DNA of 64,000 bases from Allacma fusca (GCA_947179485.1 OX359245.1:28011067-28075066), one strand, 5' to 3'. Counted from the stretch's first letter, positions 40,583-51,151 are shown. The notes: generated by a model not told the origin, from the sequence alone. Made by a program: numbers and translations.

Positions 40583-42208
40583 TTGACAATGTATCTGCGA
40601 AGAAGTGCTCGATTTGTTCCTCAAGAGAATGAGTTGGACCATTACATCGTCCTAACGAATTCGAACGATATGTCTCAGTCTTCGATTGTGCATCAGTTGC
40701 CTAACCCTATACATTGTCCTCGGGGGAAATATGAAGTCGGACTGCTGAAGCTTCGATACAAGCCGAGTAAAACCATGCTGGAAAGTCTACGAAGTATGCC
40801 ACAAGCCGTAGCGAGCGAACCTCAACTGCGTCTTACAAGGAAGCGAAGACGAATTGTCAAGAGATCTATTCCCATTCACATGTCTGCTGTTCCAGTCGGT
40901 CCTTTATTCCCGGGCTACCAACCCCCCTTAGAAACAAGTTATCAATTCAAGAAGACGGATGCTAATATTAACGAATTCATAACTCAATTTAACAACCAAT
41001 ATGCGGCGCTCAAACTAAACATGACCATTGCTTATGTTGAGGGAGCAAAAAAAATGATTATCTTTATTAACCCGGTAATCGCGAAGGACCAAGATTATTT
41101 ATTTCTGTCTACCGAATTTGCAAAAGTATTGGGCTTTACTCGAAAACTGTTCGAATCTGGATCCACTAGTGGGGACTTTATATTGGATCAAACCCAATTT
41201 GTCAAAGTTCCAATGAACACCGTATTCGATTTTAAATTTTTAAAGAGAACATATTATTTAAATCGTATTGTTGTTAAGCAGCAGCATAACAACCTGCTTG
41301 TTTTGAAGAAACTGAATGATACAGATTATGTGAAATACTTTACGAAGGTTAAATCAAAGCTCCACGAATTGCTTCAAACAATTGTACACTTTGTCTGGGA
41401 CAGTGCCTTCAGATGCTCGATAAGTGTAAAGGTGGGAGCAGATGATGATGATCGCAACCATATAGTTTTCCCTTCAAATATCGTCAAGTGCTTAGGGTTC
41501 ACCGATGACACGTTCTACTCGGGAAGCGTTTACGATTCTAAGTTTCCATTTGACGAAGACGCGTTTAATAAAATTGGGAAGGTAGATATTCTGATGTATA
41601 AAGTTCGTAAATCGGCGGTAGTAGACGTGTTCATGAAAGAACCCGCGTCAATGGCGCTTCAAGACGTTTTACAAGAACTCAATAATACTTTCACGGAATA
41701 TGTATATCCCTCGAATAACATATACTTTTCTTACGACAACGGAGACATTGTCATGAGCGAAGTTTCAAACGACGTTGAAGTCAGTTTTTCAATTCCGATC
41801 TGCAATTACTTTGGAATACCTCGTAAGCACGTGTTTAAGAGCGGATCGAGGTATGCAGCCAAGCGCGAACTTGTCGAGGAGCAAGAGGAAGATGAATATG
41901 AAAAGGAGGAAATCCGACCTCCTGTTCCCAAGCCAGCTCCGGGTCAGGCAAATCGCCTGCTGGTCCTTTCAAATCTGATTGAGAACCAGACGTATGAAGA
42001 CCGCTGTATTCCCCTACTTAAAGAGCTAAAACTAAATCATGATTATAATTCTGAATGCGAGCATGAATTCTTCCCAGTGTCGTATTTGCCTTTGCACGGC
42101 GAGGAGCAAAATCAGATTCGCGTTGATTTTGCAGACGAATCTTTGAGCCCAATTAATTTTGGAGGAACTACAACAGGAGTGACCCTTCACATTCGACCTA
42201 AAGTATGA
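40583..42208 (+). CDS. Probable penton-like minor capsid protein
   Basis: A 541-codon frame. The N-terminal part contains HYIVLTNSNDMSQSSI and KYEVGLLKLRY. This resembles the opening of a protein that in many Polintons and adintoviruses precedes the major capsid gene and is taken as the penton or minor capsid protein. The rest has alternating strand-like segments and no membrane span. The four-base overlap with the next frame (stop 42208, next start 42205) fits a tightly packed structural block. Assignment rests on remembered family pattern and position, so it is moderate. Start chosen at MTMYLRR, or two codons later at MYLRR. Confidence 0.5.
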   Translation: MTMYLRRSARFVPQENELDHYIVLTNSNDMSQSSIVHQLPNPIHCPRGKYEVGLLKLRYKPSKTMLESLRSMPQAVASEPQLRLTRKRRRIVKRSIPIHMSAVPVGPLFPGYQPPLETSYQFKKTDANINEFITQFNNQYAALKLNMTIAYVEGAKKMIIFINPVIAKDQDYLFLSTEFAKVLGFTRKLFESGSTSGDFILDQTQFVKVPMNTVFDFKFLKRTYYLNRIVVKQQHNNLLVLKKLNDTDYVKYFTKVKSKLHELLQTIVHFVWDSAFRCSISVKVGADDDDRNHIVFPSNIVKCLGFTDDTFYSGSVYDSKFPFDEDAFNKIGKVDILMYKVRKSAVVDVFMKEPASMALQDVLQELNNTFTEYVYPSNNIYFSYDNGDIVMSEVSNDVEVSFSIPICNYFGIPRKHVFKSGSRYAAKRELVEEQEEDEYEKEEIRPPVPKPAPGQANRLLVLSNLIENQTYEDRCIPLLKELKLNHDYNSECEHEFFPVSYLPLHGEEQNQIRVDFADESLSPINFGGTTTGVTLHIRPKV

Positions 42209-42576
42209 GAGAGGTCCAATGTGATGATAAAGCTTGTGTCCTAGAACCTGGTCACCATAACCAAGTTGGAGGAGCAAGTGTAAGCACTAATTTAATGGCG
42301 AGTGGCGGTCTTAATCCCGAGGCATCTTCTTACCTGATTCCCCTGAAGAAGCCAGCTGGCGTGAAGAAGAAGGAGCAAACGGGCAAAGGAAAGAAGAAAA
42401 GGAGGCGAGCATCTCAGAAACCAGTTCAGTTGGGATTGGGTCGGAGACGTAGGAAGTCACAAAAGAAACCGAAGCGCGGGCGAACTAAGAAACAGAACAA
42501 GAAGAAGAAGAAGAGTATCACACGCGTCCAGTCGGGAGCAGGTCGCAAGCGAAAGAACCGCCGGTGTGTAAAGTAA
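42205..42576 (+). CDS. Small highly basic protein (core-like)
   Basis: 123 residues. After ~45 ordinary residues the protein is dominated by lysine and arginine (KKRRRASQKPV, KKQNKKKKKS, RKRKNRRCVK). It sits between the probable penton and the major capsid genes. By composition and place it could condense DNA inside the capsid, like adenovirus core proteins. This is inference, not a recognised family. Confidence 0.5.
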   Translation: MREVQCDDKACVLEPGHHNQVGGASVSTNLMASGGLNPEASSYLIPLKKPAGVKKKEQTGKGKKKRRRASQKPVQLGLGRRRRKSQKKPKRGRTKKQNKKKKKSITRVQSGAGRKRKNRRCVK

Positions 42577-42580
42577 TTCA

Positions 42581-44041
42581 ATGGATTTAAATAGCGTTTT
42601 CGAGAAAGGGGCTACGGTCTATGAAGGGTCAACGGAGAGCATTCGATCTGAGTTGGCACTTTTTGACCTCCTTCCTACCGACATCTCCACGCAGCTGAGT
42701 AACGACTACATTCAGGCATTTCCCCTCGTCTCCATAAAGGAAGATTTTAATCCTCTAGAATTTCAAATAACATTGGATACGTCCGGCTACTTGGATCCGC
42801 TCGACAGCTTTATTTCTCTTACATGCCGAATTGTAAATCAGGATGGCACTCTATGCGATGAAGCCCGAGATCTTGTCGCCCCGTGCAATCTTTTTTTCCA
42901 GACCATGTTTAGCAATCTGGAAATCTATCTAAACGGTCAACTGATTTCCGATACGTCTAATTTTTATCCATGGATTGGATACATGCAACGTCTGTTGAGT
43001 GCGAGTCCTCAGGAAAAAGATGGACGGCTCAAGAACGAATTGTGGTATCCGAATGTGACGCCGGAAGTATTCACAGCTTCTGATCCTGGGTGGAAGGCAA
43101 GATTTGACATGTCAAAGAAAAGCCAGCCCTTCCAAGTGGTAGGGCAGCTCGTAGGAAGCATCTTTACGCAACCTCGATACATCCCAGCCGGTAGTCACAT
43201 ACGTATAGTACTGAGACGAGCGCAACCAGAACTTTGTCTTGAATGCAGTACGACAACAAAGGCTGGCACAAATGGCGTCCCGTACAAGTATCAAATCACG
43301 GATGCGGTATTCTATGGATCTAAGAAAGTAGTTTCTAAACCGATCATTGATATGCACCGAGCCGAACTAGCCCGTGGGAATACATTCAAGTACATAACCA
43401 ACGATGCCGAGATCAAAACGTTTACGGTGGCATCAGGCCTCAGCTATGTGACTACTGATTCTCTTGTTATTGGGAAAATTCCCAAAATAATTGTCATTGG
43501 AATGGTAAACTCGGATGGGTTCATGGGCGCCCTGAATAAATCCCCATTCAATTTCGCGGACAAAAACCTGTCGGAACTGTCCATTACATGGAATGGAGAC
43601 TCCCTCCAGTACCGGGATCTCTCCCTGAGTTTTAAACAAAAACAAACGGACGGTAGTTACTTGGGGTCAGACGATTTTTTGCTTGGGCTTAGGACACTTG
43701 AAAAAACTGCTGCAAACGCGCTGTTATCCAACGGCATCCAACGAGATAATTACACTAAAGGTACATATAAATTAATGTTTTTAAAAATACGTTTTAAAAA
43801 AACCAAAAAATCTAAAACAAAAATGTAAAAATGCTAATTTATTTGTACAGGCAACTGTTTGCTGGCAATTGAGCTGTTGCCTAATTCGGGAAACTTTCTC
43901 AGCGTCAACAAGCGAGGGCAGTTGAAGGTGTCTATGAAATTCAGGACGGCGTTGGACAAGAACATAAATGTTATTGTCTATTGCCAGTACCAGAGTGTCC
44001 TGGAGATTGACGCTGATAAAAGGGTAATACTTGAACACTGA
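42581..44041 (+). CDS. MCP: Major capsid protein, double jelly-roll type
   Basis: The main block (42581 to about 43761) begins MDLNSVFEKGATVYEGS and shows strand-rich sequence such as IYLNGQLISDTSNFYPW. This is the pattern of the hexon-like F54H12.2 family found in metazoan Polintons and adintoviruses. After an apparent GT-AG intron of about 88 bp the last block (to 44041) gives NCLLAIELLPNSGNF..IVYCQYQSVLEID, the typical end of that family. The total of about 455 residues suits a double jelly-roll shell protein. The protease gene starts two bases after the stop. Confidence 0.75.
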
Positions 44042-44043
44042 AT

Positions 44044-44574
44044 ATGAACAGCACCGAGATTTACCAGGCCTTGGATTGCCTCTTGCCCAAGACCAGGATT
44101 CCTTTCTACATTGTCTCTGCAGACAACTTAACATTGCTGACGGCAAATGCGTCATATCCACATGTAATTATACAGAACACTGACCCGGCTGATGAGCCAG
44201 GCTGGCATTGGGTTTGCTGGTATGTTCACAACAGCGAGGAGACCGAGTGGTTTGACTCATATGGATTTCCCCCGCGAATATATAAAGATATACAGTGGCC
44301 AGCTAAAACTGTCATTGCAGAGAACTGTCGTTCTATGCAAAGTATAAATTCCAATGTCTGCGGTCAGTATTGTGTCTATGTTAGTTATTTAAGAATGATT
44401 GGAATAAGTTTGGAAAAAATAATGTCTAGTTTTAAGATAAGTTCTCGCTCTAATGACAGGATGGTTAGAAAATTTGTCAATAATATATTAAAGTATAAAT
44501 CGAAAGATTGTGGAAATCAGTCGTGCATGCGCAAATGTGAAACTAGATTTTATGGATATCACAATATAACTTAG
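44044..44574 (+). CDS. PRO: Adenain-like cysteine protease
   Basis: 176 residues with the adenovirus protease (peptidase C5) catalytic plan in order: His in PGWHWVCWYV (near 44206), an acidic residue in EWFDSYGFPP (near 44250) and the nucleophile Cys in NVCGQYCVYV (near 44357). This enzyme matures capsid proteins. Length and position right after the capsid gene agree with the Polinton norm. Confidence 0.85.
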   Translation: MNSTEIYQALDCLLPKTRIPFYIVSADNLTLLTANASYPHVIIQNTDPADEPGWHWVCWYVHNSEETEWFDSYGFPPRIYKDIQWPAKTVIAENCRSMQSINSNVCGQYCVYVSYLRMIGISLEKIMSSFKISSRSNDRMVRKFVNNILKYKSKDCGNQSCMRKCETRFYGYHNIT

Positions 44575-44670
44575 AATTGTATGACTTGTAAAACTGAATA
44601 AATTTTTCTAATTTTAAAACCGCTCGTCGCATTATAAGAATTTCATATCCAGTCATATTACATGCATGAG

Positions 44671-44825
44671 TAATTACAGATGCGCATATGGAAATGAAGT
44701 AAACAAAGACAATGACATTTTTTGTACATATTTACACTTTTTTTTAATTTTTTCATATTTTGTATTTTTTTTTAAGACTGTAAAATAGGTAATTATTCTA
44801 ATGCACTGACACATTTATATATTAA
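44671..44825. repeat. Inverted repeat, right arm, after the protease gene
   Basis: Reverse complement of 37898-38061, lying between the protease stop and the 3' end of the leftward gene at 44922. It holds T-runs on the plus strand and aatt-rich ends. Just left of it, catatccagtcatatta (near 44645) recurs near 46211. Confidence 0.7.
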
Positions 44826-44921
44826 TAATCAAGCACGAACACCACATAAACAACTTCTTTCTTAAAAACACATTAAAACACCAAGCATGTACACTGCATA
44901 AATCAATTCTTATTTAAACTT

Positions 44922-45719
44922 TCAAACTTCATCTTCCTGAAGCTGAGTGTCGAGCTCGAGAGGAGGCATGGTCACTTCAGAGAGAAATGATTCCAAGTTT
45001 CGAACAGCGGGCAAAGCCAAAGTCATTTGCGGCCCCTGCCAGTTCTTTAGTCGTTTTGACACTGCATCAGAGACTTTATTGTTGAGCAGAATTGCATACT
45101 GCCCGCTTACCCTCTTGAACACAAGGCGGACACGAACAGTGTCCAGGTGAAGATCTGGGTCGGTCCACAGCTCGCTCCTTTTGTCGTATTCCATCGAGAC
45201 GTGAGCTCGACTTGGGTTCTTGTCAAAATACGGAATGAGGTCATTGAACGCCTTGCCAGTGGTGGGATGCACCGCAACCTGGTCCAGAATTTGCGAGATA
45301 AATTCGCGAATCTGCGTGCCCTCGTACTGGGAGAATTTAACGCTCGTAACAGTCCCGGTCTTGGTCTTTCTACCCAAGTAGTAGAAAAAACACCGGTGGT
45401 ATCGGTTCCATCCAACGCGAGCCGCAATGTCAAAGTCGATCTATAATAACATTGATTTTTTTACAATAAAATATTTTACGAATAATTTATGGTACGAATA
45501 TCCAACGAATTCTAGAAAAGAAACCCATACCATGAAGGCTTCAGTCGGATGTTCATAGAAAGCCCATGTAGTAGTAATGTCAGGATTTTCATCAGGTTGC
45601 GGAGCCGCAGATAAACGACTATATGGTTTTAACTTGGGTCGTAGTCTCTGCAACTCTGACTTTGCCTTCGAACCTGCCACCATCATTCGTTTGTCCAGAA
45701 ATTCTGCCATTTTGCTCAA
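44922..45719 (-). CDS. Unrecognised Polinton gene, leftward
   Basis: Two coding blocks: 45719 to about 45532 (MSKMAEFLDKRMMVAGSKAK.., ending near YEHPTEAFM) and about 45444 to 44922, with an apparent GT-AG intron of roughly 90 bp between. The protein of about 235-240 residues has a basic N-terminus, a middle with aromatic residues and strand-like pattern (VRVRLVFKRVSGQYAILL), and an acidic end (LQEDEV). No domain recognised. It faces the multi-exon gene at 46165 head-to-head across about 450 bp. Confidence 0.5.
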
Positions 45720-46164
45720 GCAAGAGAGATCAAGTCTGAGGAAAGATTTAAAGTGAATAAGTCCTTTTCACCGATCTCGGTTTTATACCCGTTAGAACTG
45801 GCGGGGGAAAACTGGACGGGGTCGTGAGAACGGTTTTAAAAACAATTCCCATTATTTAATTCTGCTAGAATACATACGTTTCAAAGGTCACGGAACCGTA
45901 TCGCTTTCCAAAATCTTGCGCACGTGCCACTGATTGTTTCAGGTGGTGAGGTCGTGGGAACTGGCGAAAACCTGAGTTCACACTATAAACTTTCGTTGAA
46001 TAACATAACCAAGAGGTCTCGGACTGGCTCTATAAACTGTATATACATGTATATTTATATATGTATATGAAAAATATGCACATTATGCAGTTCTATGATA
46101 ACATTGTTACTTTTGAGCTAAGTCAGGATTAAAAGCATGTCAATAAGAAAATGCGAAATCCAAA
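45720..46164. promoter_or_regulatory. Divergent intergenic region at the Polinton right end
   Basis: About 445 bp between two genes pointing away from each other. It contains acccgttagaactgg, recalling acccgttcgaacct in the other divergent region near 35307, and a TA-rich palindromic tract (tatacatgtata near 46041). Probable two-way promoter; inferred from gene direction. Confidence 0.3.
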
Positions 46165-49111
46165 ATGTGTGGTGTAATTATTAAGCATTTAACTTTTGAG
46201 CATAAATTCATATCCAGTCATATTACGCACATCAATTTGCTTTGCTTTTCTTCTTTTCCCCCTCTCATCTTCCTTGTTATGTTTGCTATATTTTTTGTTT
46301 TTTTTATTTATTTTAGTTACAAGACCTTTTGGAGTCAAAAGGGAATCTTTAATAAACCCGTTGATAATTTTTTGTCCGAGTTTCGAATTCGAAATGTTTT
46401 GATCCCCACAAGATTCCCCAATGCTGAGCAGTGGAACATGAGATTCGACCAACTAAAATCGGATCTCTTCACTGAGCTGGACTATGACCTTAATATGGTC
46501 CCGGCAATGATAATTTCTACAGTAGAAAAAACCGGAAATGCATTTGCTCAACCCCGTGTCTTCCCCATTACAGGCCGGCACTACCACAGATTCAAGAGAT
46601 ACCCAGATACGCTGTGGTTTAAGCCAACGGGTGGAAAACGCGTGGACATTGCCGGCGTTTTTTACGACACTGACGCGTCTAATACAAGTATGAGAGGTCT
46701 TTTTTATATATGTTATACTTGTTTTGTTTCCCATGCAGTATATAATTACTTTTGAAATATGTGCAGGTTTCATAATACATTATGTTATGAATTGAGTACT
46801 TGTTTGATCGAGTCATTAAACAAGTACTCATACAAGGACATTTGATTTCCAAGTATATTATTATTTACACCATTATAGCAGTTTTACTGTTCATGTATTT
46901 CAACAAAACCCAAAAATGCAGTAATATATTCATCTCTCGTGTTTTTTCGATTGAGACAATCGCTGAAAGTTGGTGCAAATACATTCAGTAAATTCAAAGT
47001 GTTTGAACATACGTATCCTGTATATAGAGTTATTAAATTACGGTTCCTAGATTTTAAAATCCTAGAAATCCTAATTTTGTTAACTCTATAAACAGGATAC
47101 TTATGTTCAAACACTTTGAATTTACCGAATGTATTTACCCTGGCTTTTAGTTATTGTCTCAAGAGAAAAAACACGAAGGTTGAATATATTACTACATTTT
47201 TGGCTTTTGCTGAGTACATGAACAGTAAAACTGCAATAATGGTGTAGATAATATTATACTTGGAAAATCAAATGTTCTACAAAAACACCAAAATAATCCG
47301 TCGTACATCTATACAACATTTCTTTTTATCAAAAGCATTTCAGGTTTATGTTCGCAGTCTTAACCAGTAAAATCTAAGGTTTTTACTTTCTATTTTCTTA
47401 TTTCAACAGTTGACCCCATGTCTTCTGCTGCTTTAGCAGATGACTTATTCGCCAGCATAACCAGCAGTACTACTCTCCTTGATTTGGAGAAGTACATGGT
47501 TAAATGCACGTCCAAGAGAGTTCAAGCGTCTCTTGTCGACGACCCAACCTTAAACTTGGGTCCTTTTACCAGTTCATCTTTTGCGTGCCCACTTAATCCG
47601 TTTGACATAGAAACTCCTTTGAAGTTTACTAAGTCTCGGACATTTGGGCATCAGCGTCCTGTAGTTGTGAATCTTCCATCCAACTACATTTCTGCATCTC
47701 ACTTCAACGAGATGCGTAAGTTTTTTCATTACTTACACACAATTTTAGAATAATCTTGTTCTTTTTATGTAGTAATATTTCGATTTCTTTTAGTTCTCCC
47801 CGAACTGGATTTCATTATCCATGGAGACAATGGTCGAGCAAATAAGCTCCACATTGTCTACGGGGTAGGAAAAGAAAATGTCGAAACCTTGAAACAATTA
47901 AAAGTTTCAATGCGTTTCGTGGAAGAATCACTGGCTACTTCTACAACTAGTACGAGCCGAAAACCTAAATCCACTTCTACGAGTACTACGAGTACCGTAG
48001 ACGACCTTTCAGACGATGAGTCTGAAGGGGAGGAGGATTCAGAGACCACCACACCAGGATGCGAAGCGTGGATGATGTCCAAGCGCTTCCTGCTTACCCT
48101 CCGAGCATTGTATATGCTCAAAATAAAATTTTATATTTTATTACAAGAAGTTGGTCAAGTTCTGATTACCAGAGCTTCCTGCTGTAAGACCACTCTTGGT
48201 CTTACCCGATCAACAAGTTATGGAATGAGCTTCTATGACTGCGTAATTATTTTATAATTATTTTCTAACTATTTACATGATTGTTTTTCCCGAATCCGCT
48301 TGTTTAATTTTTATTTCACTCTCTTATATAGAGCATGACCATCGCAGAGAGATGGGTGCCAAAGTGCCGATGTCCGATACCGGATTCCGGCGATACTCTT
48401 GTTCGTGTTCACGGGCAAGAGTTAGGCAATATTCTTTCCCATGAAGAATTTGCCTCGGCTTCTGCACACTTGTCCCTTGTTCAGCGCGAGGGTTTTCAAG
48501 TTGCAGATCCGATACTTCTGTTTAAAAGCAGAAGGAATCCAAATGTGAGTATTTATTCTCTTTTACCCCACATATAGACTATTTCCCCATTTCAACACTA
48601 TTTTTATCGTCATTATTTTAAGGACTCGGACGGTCTTCCCGGTCCTGACGCAGGCACATTTGTTCCGTATCCGGCCAAAGACAATGTGTACTATAGGACA
48701 CTTGGCGCTTATAGAGATGAGGATGCGTATGAGACCGGCATTATGGAAATGCCGAAATCTCATACGTATTCCGTTGTCAGCGCTATTGCCTGCACCCCAA
48801 AAGAACCAGGCAATCCTCCGAAATCTGTGGATGCTCCTGCCCGTGGCAGCAATCATTCATCCAAATATTCTGACGGGCAAAAGCTTAGCAAAACTGCTAA
48901 GAGGCAAGCTGAGAGGGAACGAGCCAAGCTACGATCAAAAGCTGGCTCCGAGTTTGCTTCCGGCGTAGCGCACCGGAGCAAAACTCAGAAGAGAAATGAC
49001 CAGAGACGACGAGCTAAAAGATCTCAGCAAGGATCAAAGGCCGGGTCCTTGCTGAGCGATTCGTCGCATTCTGAGACTCCTCGTTCATCAGTTCATTCCC
49101 AAAAGGAATGA
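46165..49111 (+). CDS. Unrecognised multi-exon Polinton gene, rightward
   Basis: At least five coding blocks are visible: about 46279-46687, 47411-47715, 47793-~48110, 48335-48545 and 48622-49111, with GT-AG-like borders. The start is unclear; MFAIFFVFFIYFSYKTFW at 46279 would give a hydrophobic anchor, unless this stretch is intron. The middle has a serine/threonine/acidic linker (TTSTSRKPKSTSTS.., DDESEGEEDSE). The last block is basic and charged (KRQAERERAKLRSKAG, RRRAKRSQQGSKAG). No domain recognised. The large gap between the first two blocks holds a fold-back repeat. The whole might be two genes rather than one. Confidence 0.4.
46835..47280. repeat. Fold-back repeat of about 446 bp in a Polinton intron
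   Basis: The left arm (acatttgatttccaag..tcaaagtgtttgaacat..) is the reverse complement of the right arm, roughly 85% alike over about 200 bp. The arms meet near 47058 at ctagattttaaaatcctag. It may be a MITE-like insertion or a local inverted duplication. No target duplication was found. Confidence 0.7.
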
Positions 49112-49332
49112 TCAAATGGTAGCTGCATTTGTGATGGTTTGCATGTATGTCATGTTTTTAAAAGTTTCTTATTATTGTTTTTGTTTACAATTTCAGCTCA
49201 AGAAAAACAAAAGGGAAGGAGATTCAAGACTACATTAATTATTTGAGATTCAATTTTACAAACTTTTTTATTTTATTGAAGTATTTTTACACATTTACCG
49301 TTCACACTCACATATATACATATATATTCCAA

Positions 49333-49534
49333 TTTAATGACTGAATGTATGTACGTGTTTTCGACTATTTCTATGATATTTCATGTGTATATGATAATTC
49401 ATGTGTATACGTATTCCGAGCTTGCGAGTTGCATTTAATGACTGAATGTATGTACGTGTTTTCGACTATTTCTATGATATTTCATGTGTATATGATAATT
49501 CATGTGTATACGTATTCCGAGCTTGCGAGTTGCA
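49333..49534 (+). repeat. 101-bp tandem duplication
   Basis: Two exact-looking copies (49333-49433, 49434-49534) beginning tttaatgactgaatgtatg and ending cgagcttgcgagttgca. Similar small frames in each copy are a by-product. It lies between the last gene and the right terminal repeat. Confidence 0.9.
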
Positions 49535-49651
49535 CCCGCTTTTTATTTCAATAAATCAACTGTATAAACTAATGCTCATTGTACTTCAAAGCGCCCTACG
49601 CTCAGTTAATGCCATATGTATACACACGCAGGCGTCCCATACATTACCTTT

Positions 49652-49826
49652 CAAACTCCAAAGCGAGCCCTGCTCCCTCCAGTTCCTCGACACGGGACCC
49701 TTCATGCACGTTACGCAAGAAATCAATAAATCGATCGATAATCAATAAACTATTGATTTTAGACCGATTTATTGATTATCGATCGATTTATTGATTTCTT
49801 GCATAACGTGCTTAAACACTACTACT
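49652..49826 (-). repeat. Right terminal inverted repeat of the Polinton
   Basis: Reverse-complement partner of 25478-25651. It contains the same internal palindrome built on caagaaatcaataaatcgat. Confidence 0.85.
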
Positions 49827-49832
49827 CTCGTG

Positions 49833-50472
49833 GGCCAAATTTACACCAATCAACTACTCACATACTTTAGTACTATAATCCAACAATCAGTTCCAAAAAT
49901 TTTAACACCTTCTAAATCCTTGGAACAAAACAATATGGATTGTTTTTTTTAATAATCCGTGCTGTTCAAAAAACAAATTTTAAATTCGTTGACTTTATTT
50001 TGGCAAGGATTATCAAATTTGTGGGTGTGTTTCAGGGAAATTTGCTATGCGAGCAGGGATGGTTTGAGTGGTTGACCTTATTTGGCAGGGATTTGAAGTC
50101 TTGTAGGGAAAATATTTTTGCCAAAATATTATTGAAAATCATTGATATTTTTTCAGCAAAGATTTTTAATTCGTTGAGGACCTCTCTTCAGGGACGCAAA
50201 ATTCAGGAAGGAAATTCAGAAATAATCTTCAAGCGAGATTTACAAAAATCCAACCCCTGCTTCACAATCAAAAGTTGATTCGAATCTAGAAAAGAATTTG
50301 CTACTTGCATATATTTTATGCGTGACTCTTGTACTTGGGCTTGGTGGTAGGCCGTGGACATAAACCTCATATTACATAAATGCATGAAGCAACTTATTTA
50401 TTCATCGTTGTAAATCCTTATAAATAATAATTATAAAAGACTGCAATAATTAGGCGTATAAAGCAAACTTAC
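49833..50472. other. Distal part of intron 1 of receptor copy B
   Basis: 49833-49970 matches copy A at 59512-59650 (acaatatggattgttttt), showing it is the original intron flank of the Polinton. 50000-50215 holds the ccctg-type repeat in reverse (cagggattt). No gene. Confidence 0.5.
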
Positions 50473-50833
50473 GGATCGGTTTTTCGTCTAAACGAATCAA
50501 ACGATTTAAGTAGTCTTTGCAGCCACTCCAGTTACATGTCATTCGCAAATATATGTGTAGTATATTTACTGCCGAGACTGTGCAACCCATGAAATCGGGC
50601 GAGTCACTTGCAAGAGCTCTTTCACTCCGTAAATAGTAGTCGTAGACGTAGCGACAAATGAGAAACTCTGTGTAGACCAAAAATAAAAATGTATTAATGA
50701 TACAATGCGCCTTTTTCCACTTATTTGGAGCTACTTCCAAGCCTCTTGTTTTTGGGTTCCATTTGAACGGGAAAATTCCAAGTATGTATCCAATTTTGAT
50801 CGTTTTCAGACAATTGTGGAATTCTTGGCTCAT
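50473..50833 (-). CDS. Receptor gene copy B, exon 1
   Basis: It starts MSQEFHNCLKTIKIGYILG, shared with copies A and C. It includes FPFKWNPKTRG and a first membrane span (IINTFLFLVYTEFLI), and ends DYLNRLIRLDEKPI with a phase-1 donor (c|gtaagt). It fits the acceptor of exon 2 at 7746 in phase and in protein alignment with copy A. The intervening 42.7-kb intron holds both giant elements. No other exon 2 exists between here and 7746, and exon 1 has no stop at its end. Confidence 0.6.
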
Positions 50834-51151
50834 TCTGGTGAGGATTTGTGTATACAGCGCTCCCACTCTTTAAATTGTTACAATCGTTTTTCACAGAAAA
50901 GATTTTAGCACGCACTGCTCCAAGTAATTCGCATAAACTGATTGCACTCCGAATTACGAATTACGAAATGATCATTTAATTTATAGTTGAAATATTCCCA
51001 GGTATTTGTATACGTACATACCGGGAACTTGGGTTTAAATGCTATCTAAAATTCATCAGTAACTCATAATTCCATAATATTATTTTTGCTGTGAAGCTGG
51101 GTTTGGATTTACAAAAGCTCTTCACCCTTGTCATTTCATTTGTCATTAATA

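Larger units (their letters stand above)
25478..49826 (+). mobile_element. Polinton/Maverick, 24.3 kb, apparently whole
   Basis: The element starts AG and ends CT (agtagtagtgtttaag at the left end and its reverse complement at the right). Its ~175-bp terminal inverted repeats are roughly 93% alike. It is flanked by an exact 6-bp target duplication ctcgtg (25472-25477, 49827-49832), as expected of Polintons. It holds protein-primed DNA polymerase B, integrase, A32-type ATPase, adenain-like protease, double-jelly-roll capsid protein and a probable penton-like protein. Extra genes are a RING protein, two small membrane proteins, basic proteins, and two unknown genes at the right end. Several genes have apparent short GT-AG introns. 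Core genes look intact, so the insertion is probably not old. It lies in intron 1 of receptor copy B, antisense for most genes. Confidence 0.92.

Noticed and set aside
46765-47114. Small frames over the fold-back repeat
   Set aside because: Mirrored on both strands by the inverted repeat; no independent support.
49345-49748. Small frames MYVRVFDYFYDISCVYD.. repeated twice
   Set aside because: They follow directly from the 101-bp tandem duplication and have no other support.
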